Source: Betaproteobacteria bacterium
GTDB taxonomy: Bacteria > Pseudomonadota > Gammaproteobacteria > Burkholderiales > WYBJ01
Assembly (NCBI GenBank): GCA_009377585.1
Contig: WHTS01000020.1
Coordinates: 29,581-71,956 of the forward strand
DNA length: 42,376 nucleotides
Direction: 5' to 3'
Below the pieces are notes generated by a model, which did no database searches, was not told where the DNA came from, and was given only the letters and a program-made list of their open reading frames with translations. Both the position numbers and the translations under genes were made by a program. Shown in pieces: positions 41,181-42,376 of the stretch; position 1 is the first letter of the stretch, and each line of letters opens with the position of its first letter.

Positions 41181-42376
41181 GCGCGCGTCCGTCGACCGGC
41201 AGCCGTATCACCTGGTCGCACTGCAGGGCGAGCGGGCATTCGTGCGCGATGAACAGGATCGAGACGGCGCCGCGCAGGCTGTTGATCGTCTCGACCAGCG
41301 TTGCCGCGAGATCGGCATCGAGACTCGAAGTGGCCTCGTCGAAGATCACGATGCGCGGCCGTTTGAGCAGCGCGCGTGCGATCGCCAGGCGCTGCTTCTG
41401 GCCGCCGGACAGTCCCGTCCCCATCTCGCCGAGGGTGCTCAGATAGCCCTGCGGCATGGCTTCGATCACCGCGTGCACCTGCGCGGCCTTGCAGGCCGCC
41501 ACGGCGTCGGCGAACGAGGCGCCCGGATTGGCATCCAGCAGGTTCTGCAGCACCGTGCCCGAGAACAGCCGGCTCTCCTGCGGCACCATGCCGAAATAGC
41601 CGCGCAACTCGTTGGCCGCCATGTGCGTGATGTCGACGCCGTCGATGGCGATGCATCCCGCGGTCGGCAGGTAGAAGCCTTGCAGCAGCCGCGCCAGCGT
41701 GCTCTTACCGGTGCCGGATGCGCCGATCAGCGCCACGCATTGGCCGGGCTCGATCGTGAACGACAGATCGCGGATGAGCCACGGCCGCCCGTCGTGGCGA
41801 AACCCGAGCGCGCCGCATTCGAGTCGCCCTGCCCCGCTAACAGCGCGCGCCGGCGCGACCACGACCGGTTCGGCCGGAACATCCATGATGTCGGCGAGGC
41901 GGCGCACGCTCACGTGCACCTGCTGGAATTCCTGCCACAGCGACACCACCCGCAGCATCGGGCCGGTCAGCCGGCCAGCGAACATCTGCATGGCGACCAA
42001 TCCGCCGATGGTCAGATCGCCGCCCGCGATCACGAGCCACGCGCCAACGCAGAGGATCGCAGCCGACAGCAACTGCTCCAGCGCATGGGCGAGCGTCTGG
42101 ACGGTATTGCCGAGCCGGCGTGCGTCCAACCCGGCCGCGAGGTAGTCGGCGAACAGCCGCCCGAAACGCCGTTGCAGTTGCCCTTCGAGCTGAAGAGACT
42201 TCACCGTTTCGATGCCGGCCAGATATTCGGTGACGAACGCCTGATGGCGTGCCCCGCTCAGGAACTGGCGATCGATGCGCCGGCGCAGGACGGGCGTGAC
42301 GCCGAGGCTCAGCGCCACCAGCAACGCCAGCACGCCGAGCGCTATCGCGGTCAGGGTCGGGCTGTAGTAGTACATG
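41173..42376 (-). CDS. ABC exporter of a type I secretion system (5' end outside the window)
   Basis: The frame is open to the right edge, so the first part of the protein is missing. It begins in the membrane domain (YYYSPTLTAIALGVL), where RTX-type and bacteriocin exporters have a similar stretch. An SGARHQAFVTEYLAGIETVKS cytoplasmic loop follows, typical of that group. The nucleotide-binding domain is complete: Walker A GASGTGKST (218-226), Q-loop Q266, signature LSGGQ (322-326), Walker B IVIFDEATS (342-350) and switch His378, counting from the partial chain. Whether a C39 peptidase or peptidase-like N-domain exists is not visible. Substrate and TolC partner are not in the window. Confidence 0.9.
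   Translation of the reverse strand, partial: MYYYSPTLTAIALGVLALLVALSLGVTPVLRRRIDRQFLSGARHQAFVTEYLAGIETVKSLQLEGQLQRRFGRLFADYLAAGLDARRLGNTVQTLAHALEQLLSAAILCVGAWLVIAGGDLTIGGLVAMQMFAGRLTGPMLRVVSLWQEFQQVHVSVRRLADIMDVPAEPVVVAPARAVSGAGRLECGALGFRHDGRPWLIRDLSFTIEPGQCVALIGASGTGKSTLARLLQGFYLPTAGCIAIDGVDITHMAANELRGYFGMVPQESRLFSGTVLQNLLDANPGASFADAVAACKAAQVHAVIEAMPQGYLSTLGEMGTGLSGGQKQRLAIARALLKRPRIVIFDEATSSLDADLAATLVETINSLRGAVSILFIAHECPLALQCDQVIRLPVDGRAHA

Overview
The window is a high-GC stretch of a betaproteobacterial chromosome. The evidence is gene content and order: rpsB-tsf-pyrH-frr-uppS-cdsA-dxr-rseP-bamA-skp-lpxD-fabZ-lpxA-lpxB-rnhB in one run, pyrG-kdsA-eno-ftsB in another, a ppsA/ppsR divergent pair, map-glnD divergent from rpsB, and uvrB beside a low-molecular-weight phosphatase and an aspartate/tyrosine aminotransferase. 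The lipid A genes, bamA and skp show a Gram-negative outer membrane. I cannot name a genus from the sequence. I see no tRNA, rRNA, CRISPR array, insertion sequence or prophage gene.

Layout, left to right. Positions 1-955 hold the 3' end of rne (RNase E tail), followed by an orphan PrpF-family isomerase. These converge on a minus-strand LMW phosphatase and uvrB. A plus-strand aminotransferase diverges from uvrB and overlaps, tail to tail, a very large minus-strand flavoprotein (about 1176 residues). That protein looks like a single-chain fusion of the two halves of an NfnAB-type, GltD-like plus PyrK-like, oxidoreductase. A 42-residue plus-strand membrane peptide follows. Next come folD, ftsB, eno, kdsA and pyrG (one minus-strand unit read from pyrG), then ppsA, and ppsR on the opposite strand.

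From 18.8 to 34.4 kb everything is on the minus strand. The promoter-proximal end is at rpsB. The genes make translation factors (S2, EF-Ts, RRF), UMP kinase, the undecaprenyl, CDP-diacylglycerol and isoprenoid enzymes (uppS, cdsA, dxr), the sigma-E protease RseP, the outer-membrane assembly pair BamA/Skp, and the first steps of lipid A synthesis. The run ends with rnhB, a CopD-like membrane protein and a TrmH/SpoU methyltransferase. Many genes overlap by 4 or 14 nt, which suggests translational coupling. The rpsB leader (about 120 nt) is rich in inverted repeats.

From 34.6 kb the plus-strand pair map-glnD diverges from rpsB. The right end (38.0-42.4 kb) is a tightly packed minus-strand group. 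It contains an ABC exporter cut by the window edge, an HlyD-type membrane fusion protein, a YgfX-like membrane protein coupled to it by a GTGA overlap, a methylthioinosine/methylthioadenosine phosphorylase and peptide deformylase.

Most of the window is conserved housekeeping. The best candidates for something undescribed are the NfnAB-like fusion with its unexplained N-terminal region, the YgfX-like gene wired to a type I exporter, and the 42-residue membrane peptide. Long open frames antisense to uvrB, the flavoprotein, ppsA, bamA and glnD were judged to be GC-rich shadows.
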